From Rhodospirillales bacterium (GTDB lineage Bacteria > Pseudomonadota > Alphaproteobacteria > BOG-932 > Roseiterribacteraceae), in the NCBI GenBank assembly GCA_028291365.1, contig JAQGIE010000010.1:1-40604 (forward strand): a stretch of DNA of 40,604 nucleotides. Direction: 5' to 3'. The number at the start of each line of letters is the position of its first letter. The first letter of the stretch is position 1. Of the stretch, positions 23,093 to 32,160 are shown one piece after another. The translations under genes and the position numbers were made by a program. The notes under the pieces are model-generated. The model ran no database searches. It saw only the letters and a program-made list of their open reading frames with translations, and was not told the DNA's origin.

Positions 23093-26021
23093 GGAGGCGC
23101 GCTCCCTGCGTGTCGTAGAAGACCGGATCGACCACGCGCGCACTCAAGGTGTTGTGCTCGTAGAACAAGGTCACGATCTCGCCGCGACGATCGAGCCCGC
23201 CTTTGAGCAGGCCGAGCCCGATCGAACGATGCAGCACCGGACTGACACAGGACGAGGTGATGCGGCCGTCGAGCAGCGCCGGCGGCTTCTTGCAGCCGGC
23301 CGGCAGCACATGCGCACCGACCGGCAGCGCACGTTCGGGATCGATACTTTCGAAACCGACCAGGCGAAACCGGTCGGCGCGCAACGCGTCCGGCCGCGTC
23401 AGGGAACGCCGTCCGACGAAATCGCTCTGCTTCTTCGCCGGTACCGCGAAGCCGAGATCGGCCGGGATGGTCGTGCCATCGGTGTCGCTGCCGATGTGGA
23501 TGTAGCCCTTCTCGATCCGCAGTCGTAACCAGGTCTCGATGCCGATCGGCGCCACGCCGAACGCTTCGCCGGCCGCAAACAGCGCTTCCCACAAGGCGGC
23601 GCCCGACGACCAGGCGACGCTGACTTCATATTGGACTTCGCCGGTGAAGCTGACGCGCTGCACGCGCGCCTTCATCCCCGCCACCGTGCCCTCGCGCAGC
23701 TGCATGTGGCCGAACACATCCGGTGCGAGATCGATGTCGGTGCCGGCGCGCTGCAACAGATCGCGCGCCGACGGACCTGCAATCGCGATCGTCGCCCAAG
23801 CCGTCGTGAGGTCGCACACCGCGACCTTCAGCTCGGGCCATTCGCATTGCAGCCAGTCTTCGAACCGGGCCGAGATTGCCAATGCCATGCCGCTGGTTGG
23901 GCTGACGAGAAAACGCGTCGGCGTCAGGCGTGCAAAGACACCGTCATCGATCACCGTGCCGTGCTCGTTGAGCATCAGCCCGTAGCGCAGCTTCCCGGGC
24001 TGCAGACTCGACGCGCTGCCGAGATACATGCGGTCGAGGAAAATTCCCGCGTCGGGACCGCAGACTTCGATCTTGCCCAGCGGCGAACCGTCGAACAAGC
24101 CGACCCCGTTGCGCACCGCGCGCCATTCGCGCGCGATCGCCACCTCCTGGGTCTCGCCGGCGCGGAGATAGAATTCGGGCCGCTGCCAGCCGCCGAAATC
24201 TTCAAAATGCGCGCCGAGCTTCACATGGGCCGCATGGGCCGGCAGGTATTTTCGCGGACGGAACAGGTCGCCGCGCGCCGTGCCCGCGATGGCACCGAAC
24301 GTCACCGGCGTATAGGGCGGCCGGAACGTCGTGGTGCCGACGTCAGGGATCGCCTTGCCAACCGCGTTCGCCAATAGCGCCAGCGCGTTCACGTTGCTGG
24401 TCTTGCCCTGGTCGGTTGCCATGCCGGTCGTCGTGTAGCGCTTGAGCAGCTCGACCGAGCAAAAGGATTCGCGCGCCGCCAATTCAATGTCCGCGCTGGT
24501 GACGTCGTTCTGGAAATCGACCCACTGCTTGCCCCGCGCAAGCGCATCGGGCACGCGCCAGTGCGGCTCGATACGCAAGCCCGCCTCGTCTGCGACCTGC
24601 GGCGGCGCAATGACCACCGCGTCATGCCCCGCCCGGCGCGATGCTTCGACGCCGGCACGTGCGCCTTCGGCAAAACACGTGGCGAGATCGAAGGCGCCGT
24701 TGGCGGCACCTGCCACGATGACTGCCTGCACCGGCAGCGCCGGCCTGAAGCAGGATTGCACCTCGTCGAAGCGCAGCTTTCCGCCCGACTGTGAGAAGAG
24801 ATGCACAACCGGCGCCCAGCCGCCCGCCATCAGCACCGCGTCGCAGGCGACGCGACGGCGCCTGCTGTTGTCGTGCGGGACGATTTCGATCCTGTCGACA
24901 CGCATGCGGCCGCCGGTGTCGGCGATCGTCGCACCTGGGATCAATTCGATGCCGCGGCGCGCGCAGCCCGTCTGCAGCTGCGTATCCGGATGCGAGCGCA
25001 CGTCGACGACGATCGGCTTCGCACCCGCAGCCGCCAGGTCGAACGCAGTCTCGTAGGCCGAGTCGTTGTTGGTGAAGACGACCGGCCGCTGTCCGACCAG
25101 CACCGCATGGCGCTGCAGATAGGCACGCGCCGCGCCCGCCAGCATGATTCCCGGACGGTCGTTGTTGGGAAACACCAACGGTCGTTCGATCGCGCCCGTC
25201 GCCAGCACGACCTGTTTGGCCCGTACGTACCAGATGCGCTGGGCGAGTTCGCCGCCGCTGCAACGTTCGGCCAGCGTGACCAGATTGTGATCGTAATAGC
25301 CGAATGCGGTGGTGCGCGGCAGCACGCGCACATTCGGCAGCGCGGCGAGTTGCGCCGCCATGTCATGCAGGTAGAACGGGGCTGGCCGGTCCTCGATCCG
25401 CCCGCCGTGAAAGGCGCTGTCGCCGCCGAGCTCGTCGCGCTCGTCGACCAGCATCACGCGGGCGCCGCTTTGCGCCGCGCTGCGCGCCGCCTGCAATCCG
25501 GCGGGACCGGCGCCAACTACCAGCACGTCGCAATGGGCGTGACGATGCGCATAGCGATCGGGATCCGGCTCGGTCGGTGCGCGGCCAAGACCGGCGGTGC
25601 GGCGGATCATGCCTTCGTAGAATTTCCACGACGGCAGGAAGAACGCCTTGTAGTAGAAGCCCGCCGGCAGAAAGCGCTGGAACAAGCCCAGCACTGCCTG
25701 CAAGTCGAATTGCAGCGACGGAAAGCGGTTCTGGCTGAAGGCTTCGAGCCCGTCGGTCAACGTCACCTGCGTCGCACGCAGATTCGGCGTCGCGTAGGCC
25801 CCCTTCCCCACCGTCACCAGCGCATTAGGTTCGTCGGCGCCGAAGCCAACGATGCCACGTGGCCGGTGCAGCTTGAAACTGCGCGCGACGAGATGTTCGT
25901 CATTGGCCAGCAACGCCGAGGCCAGCGTGTCGCCCGCGAAACCGGTGAAGGCACGGCCGTCGAAGGTGAAACGCAGCTTTTTGGAACGGTCGATCCGGCC
26001 GCCCTGCGCGAGACGGCTCAT
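23085..26021 (-). CDS. soxA: Sarcosine oxidase alpha subunit
   Basis: SoxA, 978 residues, a normal length for this subunit. The enzyme oxidatively demethylates sarcosine to glycine with H2O2 and passes the methyl carbon to THF as 5,10-methylene-THF. In order: an N-terminal ferredoxin-like domain (LRFTFDGRAFTGFAGDTLASALLAN, residues about 16-40), the NAD-binding Rossmann motif CDVLVVGAGPAGLQAARSAAQSGA near 165-190, the remainder of the pyridine-nucleotide domain with VVLATGAIERPLVFPNND, and a C-terminal glycine-cleavage T-protein-like THF domain from about residue 600 (GVGLFDGSPLGKIEV, GLRYG-like LRYGLMLNEHG, QYEVSV). Overlaps of 4 nt with soxD and 8 nt with soxG indicate translational coupling. 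Confidence 0.95.
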   Translation of the reverse strand: MSRLAQGGRIDRSKKLRFTFDGRAFTGFAGDTLASALLANDEHLVARSFKLHRPRGIVGFGADEPNALVTVGKGAYATPNLRATQVTLTDGLEAFSQNRFPSLQFDLQAVLGLFQRFLPAGFYYKAFFLPSWKFYEGMIRRTAGLGRAPTEPDPDRYAHRHAHCDVLVVGAGPAGLQAARSAAQSGARVMLVDERDELGGDSAFHGGRIEDRPAPFYLHDMAAQLAALPNVRVLPRTTAFGYYDHNLVTLAERCSGGELAQRIWYVRAKQVVLATGAIERPLVFPNNDRPGIMLAGAARAYLQRHAVLVGQRPVVFTNNDSAYETAFDLAAAGAKPIVVDVRSHPDTQLQTGCARRGIELIPGATIADTGGRMRVDRIEIVPHDNSRRRRVACDAVLMAGGWAPVVHLFSQSGGKLRFDEVQSCFRPALPVQAVIVAGAANGAFDLATCFAEGARAGVEASRRAGHDAVVIAPPQVADEAGLRIEPHWRVPDALARGKQWVDFQNDVTSADIELAARESFCSVELLKRYTTTGMATDQGKTSNVNALALLANAVGKAIPDVGTTTFRPPYTPVTFGAIAGTARGDLFRPRKYLPAHAAHVKLGAHFEDFGGWQRPEFYLRAGETQEVAIAREWRAVRNGVGLFDGSPLGKIEVCGPDAGIFLDRMYLGSASSLQPGKLRYGLMLNEHGTVIDDGVFARLTPTRFLVSPTSGMALAISARFEDWLQCEWPELKVAVCDLTTAWATIAIAGPSARDLLQRAGTDIDLAPDVFGHMQLREGTVAGMKARVQRVSFTGEVQYEVSVAWSSGAALWEALFAAGEAFGVAPIGIETWLRLRIEKGYIHIGSDTDGTTIPADLGFAVPAKKQSDFVGRRSLTRPDALRADRFRLVGFESIDPERALPVGAHVLPAGCKKPPALLDGRITSSCVSPVLHRSIGLGLLKGGLDRRGEIVTLFYEHNTLSARVVDPVFYDTQGARLHG

Positions 26022-26299
26022 GGCGTTGTCTCAGCCGGCGCGGCGCCCATTTCGTAGACCTGGGTCACCGCATGCGTGACCGTGTCGCGTTCTACGTTGA
26101 ACCACAGGCCGCAGCCCACGACGTGCCGCCAGCGCTCGCGCAACAGGCCTTTGGGATTGGGCTGGAAGAACAGATAAGCGCTCCATTGTTCGTCGCTGAC
26201 CTGTTCCGGCGGGCCTGGACGTTGCACGTGGCTGCGTCCGCCGCAGGCGAACTCGATTTCCGGACGGACACCGCAAAAAGGACAGTCGAGCAGCAGCAT
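26018..26299 (-). CDS. soxD: Sarcosine oxidase delta subunit
   Basis: SoxD, 93 residues, the zinc-containing small subunit. The four zinc ligands known for the family are found at their standard positions: Cys6 and Cys9 in CPFCG, His59 and Cys63 in RHVVGCGLWFN. Between them is the conserved WSAYLFFQPNPKGLLRERW. It lies 11 nt after soxB and overlaps soxA by 4 nt. Confidence 0.95.
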   Translation of the reverse strand: MLLLDCPFCGVRPEIEFACGGRSHVQRPGPPEQVSDEQWSAYLFFQPNPKGLLRERWRHVVGCGLWFNVERDTVTHAVTQVYEMGAAPAETTP

Positions 26300-26310
26300 G
26301 TTCGTACCGT

Positions 26311-27561
26311 TCAGTGCGCGATGCCGGCCGCGGCCGCTTCGTCGATCATCGCGCCGCTGGTGAAGCGCGCGAATCCGAACGGCTTGGCCAGCGGATGCGG
26401 ATCGTCATGGGCGATCGTATGGGCGAAGGTCCAGCCGCCGGCCGGGATCGCCTTGAACCCGCCGGTGCCCCAGCCGCAATTGATGTACAGGCCCGGCACC
26501 GACGTTCGGTCGATGATCGGCGAACTGTCGTGCACGACGTCGACGATGCCGGCCCATTGCCGCATGAAGCGCAGGCGTCCGACCGACGGAAACATGTCGA
26601 CCATCGCCGCAACCGTCTTTTCGACGGTAGGAAAGTTGCCGCGCTGCGCGTAGGACGCGTAGAGGTCGAGCCCGCCGCCGATCACCAGCTCACCTTTGTC
26701 GGACTGGCTGAAATACATGCCGGTCGCGGGCGACAGCACGACCGTGTCGAGCATCGGCTTGACCGGCTCGGAGACGAAAGCCTGCAGCGCGTAGCTGTTC
26801 ACCGGCAGTTCGATTCCGGCCTTGGCCGCCAGCGCCGAGCTGTGCCCAGCGACCGCGATCGCAACTTTGGGCGCCGCGATCGTGCCTTTGCTGGTGACCA
26901 CGCCCGAGATGCGGCCGGCCGCGGTCTCGAAGCCCAGCACTTCGCAATTCTGCACGATGTCGACACCGCGCGCGGCGGCGGCGCGCGCATAACCCCAGGC
27001 GACCGCGTCGTGCCGCGCCGAGCCGCCGCGCGGCTGGTTCATGCCGCCGTAAATCGGAATCCGCGCCGATGGCGAGGCGTCGATGATCGGCACCAGTTTC
27101 TTGACTCGGGCCGCGTCAAGGATTTCGGCGTCGATGCCGTTCAGATGCATCGCCGACGCCCAGCGCGACACGTTTTCCATGTCGTGGCGCGAATGCGCCA
27201 GCAGGATCATGCCGCGCTGGCTGAACATGATGTTGTAGTTGAGCGTACGACTGAGCTTCTCGTAGAGCTTGACCGAGAAATCGTAGAAGGCGGCGCTTTC
27301 GGGAAAGAGGTAATTGGACCTGATGATGGTCGTGTTGCGGCCGGTATTGCCGCCACCGATCCAGCCTTTTTCAAGCACCGCGACGCGCCGCAGCCCGTGA
27401 TTTTCCGCCAGGTAATAAGCGGTCGCGAGCCCGTGCCCGCCGCCGCCGATCACGATCGCGTCGTACGAAGCCTGCGGCTGCTCGACGCCCCAATTCGCCT
27501 GCCAACCGCGATGACCGTTGAGCCCGTGGCGCAGCAAAGCTGCCAACGAATAGCGCTGCAT
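26311..27561 (-). CDS. soxB: Sarcosine oxidase beta subunit
   Basis: SoxB, 416 residues, the catalytic subunit of heterotetrameric sarcosine oxidase. It binds FAD, where sarcosine is oxidised, and covalent FMN, which passes electrons to oxygen. The FAD motif AIVIGGGGHGLATAYYLAE is near residues 35-53, with the ADP-binding acidic strand end VLEKGWIGGGNTGRNT after it. RHDAVAWGYARAA around His184 is the conserved covalent-FMN attachment segment. The C-terminus has YINCGWGTGGFKAIPAGG. Its ATG overlaps the purU stop by one base, so translation is coupled. Confidence 0.95.
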   Translation of the reverse strand: MQRYSLAALLRHGLNGHRGWQANWGVEQPQASYDAIVIGGGGHGLATAYYLAENHGLRRVAVLEKGWIGGGNTGRNTTIIRSNYLFPESAAFYDFSVKLYEKLSRTLNYNIMFSQRGMILLAHSRHDMENVSRWASAMHLNGIDAEILDAARVKKLVPIIDASPSARIPIYGGMNQPRGGSARHDAVAWGYARAAAARGVDIVQNCEVLGFETAAGRISGVVTSKGTIAAPKVAIAVAGHSSALAAKAGIELPVNSYALQAFVSEPVKPMLDTVVLSPATGMYFSQSDKGELVIGGGLDLYASYAQRGNFPTVEKTVAAMVDMFPSVGRLRFMRQWAGIVDVVHDSSPIIDRTSVPGLYINCGWGTGGFKAIPAGGWTFAHTIAHDDPHPLAKPFGFARFTSGAMIDEAAAAGIAH

Positions 27562-28424
27562 CAGCGGAACACCACGGTCTTGTTGCCGTTCAGCAGCACG
27601 CGATTCTCCACGTGCCACCGCACCGCACGCGCCAGCACCACCGATTCGACGTCGCGGCCGAGTTCGACCAGCGTGTCGGGCGTAGCGTTGTGATCGACGC
27701 GCTGCACCTCCTGCTCGATGATCGGACCTTCGTCGAGATGTTCGGTCACGTAATGCGCGGTGGCGCCGATCAGCTTCACACCGCGAGCATGCGCCTGATG
27801 GTACGGCTTGGCGCCCTTGAAGCTGGGCAGGAATGAATGGTGGATGTTGACGATGCGGCCGGCATAGTCGCGGCACATGTCGGTCGACAGGACCTGCATG
27901 TAGCGTGCGAGCACGATCAGATCGATCTTTTCGGCGTCGACGAGGTCGCGCAGCCGCTGTTCCTGCACCCGTTTGGTCTCGGCGGTGACCGGCATGTGAT
28001 GGAATGGAATGTCGTGCCAGGCGGCGAGCTGATAGAAGTCGCGATGGTTCGAGACGACGGCCGGGATGTCGACCTTCAACGTGCCGCTCGACCAGCGATG
28101 CAGCAGGTCGTTCAGGCAATGGCCGAATTTCGACACCATCAGCAGCACGCGCGGACGGTGCCTTGTGTCGGTGAGCCGAATCGTCATGCCGAACCGGTCG
28201 ACCGACGGCGCCAGCAACAGGTCGATCTCGCTTCTTTCCAACGTGCGGGGGCTGGAAAACCGGATCCGCATGAAGAACAGGCCGGTCGAACGGTCGTCGA
28301 ACTGCGCGCTGTCTTCGATGTTGCAACCGGCCTCGAACAAGGAACCGGTGACCGCCGCAACGATGCCGGGCTGGTCGGGGCAAGTGATGGTCAGCACGAA
28401 CTCGCTGGCAGGCACGCTGGACAC
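27561..28424 (-). CDS. purU: Formyltetrahydrofolate deformylase
   Basis: PurU, 287 residues. It hydrolyses 10-formyl-THF to formate and THF. The N-terminus is an ACT domain (FVLTITCPDQPGIVAAVTGSLFEAGCNI). The C-terminal formyltransferase-fold domain has LLMVSKFGHCLNDLL, AVVSNHRDF, MQVLS, VNIHHSFLPSFKGAKPYHQA and IGATAHYVTEHLDEGPIIEQ. The start is taken as GTG 28424 with GGGGAG 6 nt upstream; no ATG fits. It is first in the operon with soxBDAG-folD and would return THF to sarcosine oxidase while disposing of one-carbon units as formate. An operator palindrome lies 34-51 bp upstream. Confidence 0.93.
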   Translation of the reverse strand: MSSVPASEFVLTITCPDQPGIVAAVTGSLFEAGCNIEDSAQFDDRSTGLFFMRIRFSSPRTLERSEIDLLLAPSVDRFGMTIRLTDTRHRPRVLLMVSKFGHCLNDLLHRWSSGTLKVDIPAVVSNHRDFYQLAAWHDIPFHHMPVTAETKRVQEQRLRDLVDAEKIDLIVLARYMQVLSTDMCRDYAGRIVNIHHSFLPSFKGAKPYHQAHARGVKLIGATAHYVTEHLDEGPIIEQEVQRVDHNATPDTLVELGRDVESVVLARAVRWHVENRVLLNGNKTVVFR

Positions 28425-28457
28425 GATGGCTCCCCTGGGGCTCCTTTGATCGCCCGA

Positions 28458-28475
28458 CCATACAGCTCTGTATGG
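28458..28475. promoter_or_regulatory. Operator palindrome O3, before the purU-sox operon
   Basis: CCATACAG-CT-CTGTATGG has both 8-bp arms perfect. It sits in the leader or promoter of purU. A further left half-site, CAATACAG, follows at 28482. It shares the arm sequence with O1 exactly. Confidence 0.7.
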
Positions 28476-28504
28476 GACGTGCAATACAGATCTCCCCAGC
28501 ATCC

Positions 28505-28711
28505 TTACTTCGCGGCGGTCCGCCGTTTCTGGGACGGTTTCGCACCCAGCTTGATCCCGTCCGCCACGCCGCAACGGCGCGGATCGGCGGTGGCGCCGAG
28601 ATCGCCGGTCTTGGGATCGCGGAAACACATCTGGAACGAGCCCATATGCCAGTCGTACTGTCCGACCGCGCGCGTCCGCACGCCCATCTTGGCGAAGAAA
28701 GCGAGCGGGGC
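28505..28711 (-). pseudogene. C-terminal remnant of a gamma-glutamyltransferase gene
   Basis: About 68 residues in one frame resembling the very end of gamma-glutamyltransferases: APLAFFAKMGVRTRAVG, then DWHMGSFQMCFRDPKTG and LGATADPRRCGVADG, close to the family's final GS-x-x-x-DPR segment, followed by a basic tail. Nothing corresponding to the rest of the enzyme (normally over 500 residues) is present; the DUF885 gene ends 34 nt upstream. There is no ribosome-binding site at the internal ATG (28687). I infer a deletion that removed most of the gene. Confidence 0.5.
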
Positions 28712-28744
28712 TGCCGCCCTAAAAAAGAGACGATCGCGCCTAAC

Positions 28745-30436
28745 TCAGCCCTGTTGCTGCTGCGCCACCCAGTGTCTGATTGCAAAATCGACGTCGTCGA
28801 GCGGCAGCGCACCCGCGTCGAGGATCGCATTGTGAAAGCCGATCAGGTCGAACCGGGCACCCAGCTTCGCTTCGGCGGCACGGCGCGCGTCGCGCAGGCG
28901 CAGCGGACCGATCGCGTAGGCCAGCGACTGGCCCGGCCAGCATGTGTAGCGCACCGTTTCGGAAAATGCCTCCGCCGGCGATTGCGGCCCGCGTTCGAGC
29001 ATGTAGCTGCGCGCTTTCTCCAGGTTCCAGCCGAACGCGTTGAGGCCGGTATCGACGACCAGACGCGTCGCGAGAAACATCTGCATCAGCAGGCGTCCAT
29101 ATTCGGCGTACGGGTCTTCGTACATGCCCATCTCATAGCCCAACTCGGCGCCGTATTCGGCCCAAGCTTCGGCGAAGGCGTTGAGATACGGATTGCGCCG
29201 CACCAGCGGACGCGACTCGTCCAGCGTCTGGGTGGCGAAATGCACGTGATGGCCGGGCACGGTCTCGTGCAGCATCAGCGCGGTCGCGACCACCGACACA
29301 CGCTCCTGCGGGTTCGATCCGTTATAGACGTAATAGCCGGCACGATCGCCGTAGGGCAGCGGCGGCTGGTAATAGCCGTAGGTCATGCCCGCTTCGAGTT
29401 CAGGACGCAGCCGCTTCACGTCGGACCTGCCGTAGTCGCGCGTACCGAACAGGCGCGGATAGATCGCCTCGGCCTGCGCCAGCACGGCGCGATAGGTGGT
29501 TTCGATTTCCTCGGGTGTGCTTGTCTTCACCGGCGGTTCGGCCAGCAGATGTTCGAGAAACCGGCGCGCGGTGCCGCTGAATCCCAACCGGCTGCGCACC
29601 GATGCCATGCGCGCTTCGAGTTCGCCAACCAGCTCCAGCCCGGCGCGATGCACCGCGTCGGGCGTCATGTCGAGCGTCGTATTGTGCCGCACCAGCAGCG
29701 CATAGGCATCCTGCCCGCCCGGATACCGGCCGAGCCCGACCGCATCTTCGCCGGGCGGCACCAGCGCGGCGTAGTCGCCGGTGAAATAGGCGCGCAGTTT
29801 TTTCAGCGCCGGGCGAATACGGGTTTCGATCGCGACGTCGGCACCGCCCGCCGCACGCATCAGCGCGGCTTGCGGCAAGCGCGCCAGCCGTTCAGGCGCA
29901 ACGCGCAGATTCTGCGTCAGTGTCGCGTCGAGTCCGTCGAGCAACCGCACGCCGGTTCGATGTGCCGCTTCATGCAGCACGATCCCACGCGCCGCCTGCT
30001 CGCGCAGATTGGCGTCGCAGCCGGCAATCCAGACGCCGTACTGGTCGAGCAGAAGCAGATAGGCATCGGCATCCGGCGCGGTTTCGAACCGGAGATTGCG
30101 GATAATCTCGTGCGCCTGGTTGAGCTGCTTGCCCATCCGGTACGGCGTCACCTGCAGATCGTACCAATGCAGCCCGTCGCGCGCACCGAGCAAGTCGGTC
30201 TCAAAGGTAAGATAGCGGCGCGTCAGCTCGTCTTCGTGCCGAAGGCCCCGCAGCGGCACGAGACGCTGGTGCCAGAAGCGCGCGCGCTCGGCGTCGGCGG
30301 CAACGTCGTCGAAGCGGCACGGCGGCAGGCGGTCGGGCACCCTGCCCTGCAACGCCGCATCGAACACCGAAATCGAGGCGCGATCATCGTACAGCTCGTC
30401 GCCGACCGCGGCGACGGTCGCATCGCGCAAGCTCAT
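28745..30436 (-). CDS. DUF885 family putative metallopeptidase (copy 1)
   Basis: A 563-residue DUF885 protein, a family of putative zinc metallopeptidases with few characterised members. The zinc-site sequence LHETVPGHHVHF (HExxPGHH) is near residue 385. The second conserved block AEAWAEYGAELGYEMGMYEDPYAEYGRL follows, where a glutamate is the likely third ligand. No signal peptide is visible, so cytoplasmic action is likely. The ATG overlaps the stop of the second DUF885 gene by 4 nt. It is the last gene of an operon with an STN-type TonB receptor and an MFS transporter, so cleavage of an imported peptide is a reasonable inference. Confidence 0.85.
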   Translation of the reverse strand: MSLRDATVAAVGDELYDDRASISVFDAALQGRVPDRLPPCRFDDVAADAERARFWHQRLVPLRGLRHEDELTRRYLTFETDLLGARDGLHWYDLQVTPYRMGKQLNQAHEIIRNLRFETAPDADAYLLLLDQYGVWIAGCDANLREQAARGIVLHEAAHRTGVRLLDGLDATLTQNLRVAPERLARLPQAALMRAAGGADVAIETRIRPALKKLRAYFTGDYAALVPPGEDAVGLGRYPGGQDAYALLVRHNTTLDMTPDAVHRAGLELVGELEARMASVRSRLGFSGTARRFLEHLLAEPPVKTSTPEEIETTYRAVLAQAEAIYPRLFGTRDYGRSDVKRLRPELEAGMTYGYYQPPLPYGDRAGYYVYNGSNPQERVSVVATALMLHETVPGHHVHFATQTLDESRPLVRRNPYLNAFAEAWAEYGAELGYEMGMYEDPYAEYGRLLMQMFLATRLVVDTGLNAFGWNLEKARSYMLERGPQSPAEAFSETVRYTCWPGQSLAYAIGPLRLRDARRAAEAKLGARFDLIGFHNAILDAGALPLDDVDFAIRHWVAQQQQG

Positions 30437-32160
30437 GCCGCGAGTTGCGCGATGGTGCGATCGACCTCGGCTTCGACCAGGTTCAGCGGCAAGGCACCCG
30501 GACGCAGCACGGCGTCGTGGAAGCGCCGTATGTCGAACTTCGTGCCCAGCGCGTCGCGCATCCTGGTGCGCAGTCGCATCAGCGCCACGTCGCCGATCTT
30601 GTAGGCCAGCGACTGGGCCGGGATGTCGCAGGAATAACGCACGCTTTCGCTGCGAATCTCGGCGTCGGACATGAACGAGTTTTCGCGCATATAGACGCGC
30701 GCCTGTTCCAGCGACCAGCCCAGCGCGTTCATGCCGGTATCGACGACCAGCCGGCAGGTCAGGAACGCATCCATAACCAGACGACCGAACCGTTCGTCGG
30801 GCAGTTCGTACATGCCCATCTCGCCCGCCAGGGTCGCGGCGTATTCGGCCCAGCCTTCGTTGAAGGCGTTGATGAAGCAATTGGCGCGCAGCGGATGCAG
30901 CCCCTCATTCTCCCACTGCGAGGCGAAATGCAGGTGATGGCCCGGCATCAGCTCGTGATAGTTCAGCGCGCCGAGATTGAAGAGGCCGCGCTGGGTCAGG
31001 TTGCGCGCATTGTAGAGATAGCGTCCGATCGGCTGGTCGGCCTTGGGCGGATCGTAAAAGCCGAACGACATTGCCCCCGCCAGCGAATCCGGCAACGCCG
31101 CAGCATCGTGTCCGGCTTTGGGCTGGAACGAGAAATACGCGCCGAGATGCGGCTTGATCCGTTCGATATAGACGCGAAACAGCCGCGTGACCTCCTCCTC
31201 GTTCGCGGCACGCCAGCGCGGCTGTGCGTCGAGCGACTCGCGCCAGGCCTGGTCGCTGCCGCTGAACCCCGCCTCGGTTCGCGCCGCCTGCATGTCGCTG
31301 CGGATCTGCGCCATCCGGTCAAGGCCCATCGCGTGCACGTCGCGCGCAGTGAGGTCGAGCGTCGTGTGCTGGCGGATCAGCGCCGCATAGATCTCGGGCC
31401 CGTCTCTATACTGCGCCATGCCGACCGTTTCGGGCGCGCGCTGCGCATGGGTTTCGCCGAGCAGCGCAACGAATTCGTCGAATGCGGCGGCGACGTCGCG
31501 CAGGCGCGCAGTGAGTTCGGCCTGGAAGGATGGCGGCACCCGCGCCGGCAGGCGCGCATCCACGACCTGAAGTTCGGCCAGCGCACGTTGCTGCAATCCC
31601 TGCAGCAGCGGCACGGTCTGCACCAGCTGCACTTGCGGCATGTAGGTGCCACCTTCGGCCTGCCCGCGCGTGCGTTCCACCATCTCCCGCACCAGCCGCG
31701 CGAAATCGGCAACGAAGGCGAGATAGCGGTCGAGATCGGCGGCGTCGTGCAGCGCCATCTTCTGCATCGATACCAGCACGTTGCTCAGCACGCCGCCGCC
31801 GCAATAGGGCGTCGGAGCGAACAGGCCGAAGAATCCGACGCCCGCCGGATCGAACACGGTCCCGTACCAATCGTCTTCGCGCGCCCAACGTCCGGCATAG
31901 AGATTGGCGAGCCGCACCGTCAGCGCGAGATCGTGCGGTAGTGACGCGAGATCGAGCTGCGCGATCTCGGCGCCAAGCTTGCGGCCGCGATTGGCCCGGC
32001 GCTGCACCGAATCGAACGAGACGTGAAACAGGGACGGGCGCTGGTTGAGCGCTTGGGCGCCCCATCCCGGCGCTTGCCGCAATTCGCTCCAGGCATCGTC
32101 GACGATGCGCAAAGCGCGTCCGCAATCGTTCGATGGGGCCGCGCCGTGCTGTTCAGTCAT
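30433..32160 (-). CDS. DUF885 family putative metallopeptidase (copy 2)
   Basis: A 575-residue DUF885 protein with the same architecture as its neighbour: NYHELMPGHHLHF as zinc motif, then NEGWAEYAATLAGEMGMYELPDERFGRL, and a shared end region (LVVDTGMNALGW, SLAYKIG, RFHDAVLRPGALPLNLVE). It is clearly a paralogue of the protein encoded next to it but well diverged, so the two may cleave different bonds of one substrate. No signal peptide is seen. ATG 32160 overlaps the MFS stop by 8 nt; an ATG 12 nt upstream is equally open. Neither has a good ribosome-binding site, which fits translational coupling. Confidence 0.85.
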   Translation of the reverse strand: MTEQHGAAPSNDCGRALRIVDDAWSELRQAPGWGAQALNQRPSLFHVSFDSVQRRANRGRKLGAEIAQLDLASLPHDLALTVRLANLYAGRWAREDDWYGTVFDPAGVGFFGLFAPTPYCGGGVLSNVLVSMQKMALHDAADLDRYLAFVADFARLVREMVERTRGQAEGGTYMPQVQLVQTVPLLQGLQQRALAELQVVDARLPARVPPSFQAELTARLRDVAAAFDEFVALLGETHAQRAPETVGMAQYRDGPEIYAALIRQHTTLDLTARDVHAMGLDRMAQIRSDMQAARTEAGFSGSDQAWRESLDAQPRWRAANEEEVTRLFRVYIERIKPHLGAYFSFQPKAGHDAAALPDSLAGAMSFGFYDPPKADQPIGRYLYNARNLTQRGLFNLGALNYHELMPGHHLHFASQWENEGLHPLRANCFINAFNEGWAEYAATLAGEMGMYELPDERFGRLVMDAFLTCRLVVDTGMNALGWSLEQARVYMRENSFMSDAEIRSESVRYSCDIPAQSLAYKIGDVALMRLRTRMRDALGTKFDIRRFHDAVLRPGALPLNLVEAEVDRTIAQLAA

